Origin: Clostridia bacterium
GTDB taxonomy: Bacteria; Bacillota_A; Clostridia; Oscillospirales; CAG-272
Assembly: GCA_017453335.1 (NCBI GenBank)
Contig: JAFTKI010000117.1
Coordinates: forward strand, 1 to 8,333
Length of the DNA stretch: 8,333 nucleotides
Direction: 5' to 3'
Shown one piece after another: positions 6,968-8,333 of this stretch; position 1 is the first letter of the stretch, and the number at the start of each line of letters is the position of its first letter. The notes below the pieces were generated by a model. It searched no databases, had not been told where the DNA came from, and saw only the letters and a program-made list of their open reading frames with translations. The position numbers and the translations under genes were made by a program.

Positions 6968-7792
6968 TCATTTTGTACCTTTTCCTCTATTACAACGTTC
7001 ACAGAGGGTTTGCAAGTTATCCAAAGTGGATTTTCCGCCTTTGGAAACCGGAATTATATGATCTACTTCTAGTTTTACACCATCTTTTGATGTCGCTCCA
7101 CGAATACAACAACGATAGCTATCTCTGCGCAAAACATCATATCGCAAAGAATCAGAAACGATTGCCCGTTGCCTTTTTACAAATGTCATCTTTCCTTCTT
7201 TTTCAAGTGCTAACTCATAACATTCGATAATATCTTCTATTCCATAAGTTATATCTCTCGAATATGTATCGTATTGTGTTTTTGCAGACAATGTTAATTT
7301 TACCGTTGGAAAGACCGGAGAAAATGTTCTTTCATCTAACAAATTTCTTTCATAATTGCTTAAGTAATCAAATCTACCTTCGAGCGTTTTGCCAAAAAAC
7401 CTACTAAAACAATTTCTTGTATCTTTTGGGCAATTATCAATGGATTTAAACAACTTATGCTTTTCATAGACCTCTAATATTTCTTTTTCATATTCAAGAT
7501 ATATTTCTAGAAGCGGCTTGTAATATTTTACAATGTCTGCATAAAGATATTTCTCCTCAAATATTTTACTTGTTAAAAAATCTTTAAAATCAAACGAAGA
7601 TCCGTATATAAAAGATCCACCCAAATACGAGTGACCATATTTTGCTTTGCTTGTCCTTTTTTCGTACGATGTTATCTCCGAACACCTAATGTTATCGAGA
7701 TTGTATTTTAAATATTTGTTGTTTATTTCCTTTATTTTATTCCACATTACGTTATTGTATCGAATATTTTTTATTTCAGTTTCAAATTCCAT
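6968..7792 (-). CDS. HNH endonuclease-domain protein with uncharacterised N-terminal region
   Basis: This 274-residue protein ends in an HNH (beta-beta-alpha metal) nuclease domain at about 205-274. The core is LRYDVLRRDSYRC (216-228), then VDHIIPVSKGG (243-253) with the metal-binding and catalytic Asp244-His245, then DNLQTLCERCN (258-268) with Asn259, Cys264, Cys267 and Asn268. The usual first zinc knuckle CxxC reads Cys228-Cys-Ile-Arg231, so one zinc ligand is replaced. The N-terminal roughly 200 residues are charged, rich in Tyr and Lys, with a helical stretch at 90-113; I do not recognise them, although a C-terminal HNH module after a variable region is a common layout. The ATG at 7792 has GGGGGAG five bases upstream. 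Low GC and the opposite strand set it apart from topB and its neighbours, suggesting transfer. Possible roles include a restriction or defence nuclease or a mobile-element nuclease; the sequence does not decide. Confidence 0.85.
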   Translation of the reverse strand: MEFETEIKNIRYNNVMWNKIKEINNKYLKYNLDNIRCSEITSYEKRTSKAKYGHSYLGGSFIYGSSFDFKDFLTSKIFEEKYLYADIVKYYKPLLEIYLEYEKEILEVYEKHKLFKSIDNCPKDTRNCFSRFFGKTLEGRFDYLSNYERNLLDERTFSPVFPTVKLTLSAKTQYDTYSRDITYGIEDIIECYELALEKEGKMTFVKRQRAIVSDSLRYDVLRRDSYRCCIRGATSKDGVKLEVDHIIPVSKGGKSTLDNLQTLCERCNRGKGTK

Positions 7793-8006
7793 ATGTTCTC
7801 CCCCAAAAACTCAAGTTTTATTTAAATTAGCAACAGATAAGTAAATGTTTGGCATTTTTAATTGTTTTCAACCATAATTTTGTTTTTCTTTTTTACTACA
7901 CTCCTTCACTTTGCTATAAATAAAGGGAACACACATCAAGCGCATTCCCTTATGCAAAGATCATTTTTAGCAAAATGCGAATTTAACAGTACGGATGTGA
8001 ACAATG
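7793..8006. other. Intergenic region between the two - strand nuclease genes
   Basis: About 214 very AT-rich bases. It holds a - strand terminator-like hairpin (7915-7951), a 6-bp stem CATTTT/AAAATG (7962-7967 with 7972-7977), and part of a - strand promoter-like sequence (7981-8010). A short AAAACT/AGTTTT inverted repeat sits just upstream of the HNH ribosome binding site. No credible gene is present. Confidence 0.5.
7915..7951 (-). terminator. Probable terminator of the NYN-domain gene
   Basis: Read on -, AAGGGAATGCGC (7951-7940) pairs with GTGTGTTCCCTT (7934-7923) in a 12-bp stem with three G-U wobbles and the 5-base loop TTGAT, followed by the T-rich TATTTATA. The wobbles become A-C mismatches on +, so it acts in the - direction. 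CTTTGC (7909-7914) and GCAAAG (7954-7959) flank it as an outer inverted repeat. It lies about 55 bases after the NYN stop. Confidence 0.65.
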
Positions 8007-8010
8007 TCAA
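7981..8010 (-). promoter_or_regulatory. Possible SigA-type promoter on -
   Basis: On -, a perfect TTGACA (8010-8005) is followed by an 18-base spacer and TTAAAT (7986-7981), a 4/6 match to TATAAT. The -35 overlaps the NYN stop codon. A second TTGACA lies at 8026-8021, making an 8-base direct repeat, TGTCAATG on +, at a 16-base interval. It could drive the HNH gene through the hairpin at 7923-7951, or a short RNA ending there. The -10 is weak, so this is tentative. Confidence 0.35.
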
Positions 8011-8333
8011 TGAGATATTTTGTCAATGTTGGGAGTTAAATCCATGTAGTCGTCGGCTTCTCCTATTAATTCTCCAGAAGCATTGTTCCAAAAAGCAACT
8101 CTAGCAATACACTTTTCAGCACGAATTGCCTGAACGGAATGAATAAAATCTTTATCCCCCATAACTAAAATGAATACGTCGCCTTCTTTTGATTCTCGGT
8201 ACAAACACTTATCTATTCGTTGCACAATGCCTGTATCAATCGCCTTTTCTTTGTTTGCATAATTACGATCTAAAGCTTCGACTTCAAATTGTGCATTGGT
8301 CATCGCCTGCCATAGGCTATCATGTAGCGGGGG
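8007..8333 (-). CDS. NYN-domain (LabA/DUF88, PIN-like) protein, C-terminal part
   Basis: The reading frame is open to the window edge (about 108 codons to the stop at 8007-8009), so the true start lies outside; the ATG at 8303 is probably internal, as the first strand with its conserved acidic residue is missing. The visible part fits the second half of a NYN domain, a PIN-like fold with metal-dependent RNase activity in known members. Landmarks, numbered from the internal Met: KEKAIDTGI with Asp23, the core strand and acidic motif FILVMGDKDF with Asp50 and Asp52, the helix after it, then the strand IARVAFW and the typical ending ASGELIGEADDYMDLTP. The acidic residues normally conserved in this half are present, so activity is plausible. 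A terminator follows it on -. It is AT-rich like the HNH gene downstream. LabA/DUF88 proteins have varied roles, so no specific function is assigned. Confidence 0.8.
   Translation of the reverse strand, partial: PPLHDSLWQAMTNAQFEVEALDRNYANKEKAIDTGIVQRIDKCLYRESKEGDVFILVMGDKDFIHSVQAIRAEKCIARVAFWNNASGELIGEADDYMDLTPNIDKISH

Larger units (their letters stand above)
6795..8333. other. AT-rich accessory segment
   Basis: Composition falls sharply after topB: 35/60 G+C in 6241-6300 against 17/60 in 7501-7560. Coding switches from + to - and gene content changes from housekeeping to nuclease families. The segment continues beyond the right edge. No integrase, transposase, tRNA or direct-repeat boundary is visible, so the type of element is unknown. 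Confidence 0.6.

Noticed and set aside
6951..6978. GTACAA/TTGTAC inverted repeat spanning the HNH stop as an attachment site or terminator
   Set aside because: Only six pairs around a 14-base loop, with no T-tract in the - direction and no second copy visible.
6973..7230. 85-codon open frame on + inside the HNH gene
   Set aside because: It is antisense to the conserved HNH core and has no motif of its own.
7862..8104. 80-codon open frame on + between and into the NYN gene
   Set aside because: The hydrophobic start comes from a T-rich tract. There is no ribosome binding site, and the second half is antisense to the well-supported NYN domain.
1..8333. CRISPR array, tRNA, rRNA or insertion sequence
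   Set aside because: No regularly spaced repeats, cloverleaf sequences, rRNA segments, or transposase genes with terminal inverted repeats were found.

Overview
The window looks like a chromosomal segment from a Bacillota (Firmicutes) bacterium, most likely a member of Clostridia. The evidence is strong SigA-type promoters (TTGxxx-17-TATAAT), GGAGG-type ribosome binding sites, a short glucose-6-phosphate isomerase of the Bacillus/Geobacillus type, an S11 D-Ala-D-Ala carboxypeptidase with an amphipathic C-terminal anchor, and a small P-loop protein that resembles a clostridial conserved hypothetical family. Genus-level placement is not possible from this sequence alone. The housekeeping part is moderately GC-rich (35/60 G+C in 6241-6300). 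The right end is strongly AT-rich (17/60 G+C in 7501-7560).

Left part (1-6744, all genes on +): the last codons of a probable UDP-glucose 4-epimerase (galE) run directly into aldose 1-epimerase (galM), forming a Leloir-pathway pair closed by a strong terminator. A secreted D,D-carboxypeptidase follows, with its own terminator. Glucose-6-phosphate isomerase (pgi) comes next, behind a clear SigA promoter. A second very clear SigA promoter drives a 135-aa P-loop protein of unknown function. After an intergenic hairpin comes a full-length DNA topoisomerase III (topB) with an acidic linker and a proline-rich tail. galE/galM and pgi belong to hexose metabolism; the carboxypeptidase, the P-loop protein and topB are separate functions. 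Most of these genes seem to be individual transcription units rather than one operon.

Right part (6745-8333): a near-perfect two-way terminator closes topB. After a short non-coding stretch with a nested inverted repeat, the base composition drops and the coding strand switches to -. Two nuclease-family genes lie here: an HNH endonuclease-domain protein with an uncharacterised N-terminal half, and upstream of it the C-terminal part of a NYN-domain (LabA/DUF88, PIN-like) protein cut off by the window edge. The AT bias, strand switch and nuclease content mark an accessory, probably horizontally acquired segment. No integrase, transposase, att site or CRISPR array is visible.

The most interesting points are: (a) the HNH protein has Arg where the family normally has the second Cys of its first zinc knuckle, explicable by one base transition; (b) the HNH/NYN nuclease pair lies at a core/accessory junction and could be the edge of a defence or mobile island; (c) a promoter-like sequence followed by a strand-specific terminator lies between the two nuclease genes and could define a short RNA or an attenuated leader; (d) the small P-loop protein has a strong dedicated promoter and a 5' hairpin in its leader. 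None of these establishes a new system by itself.
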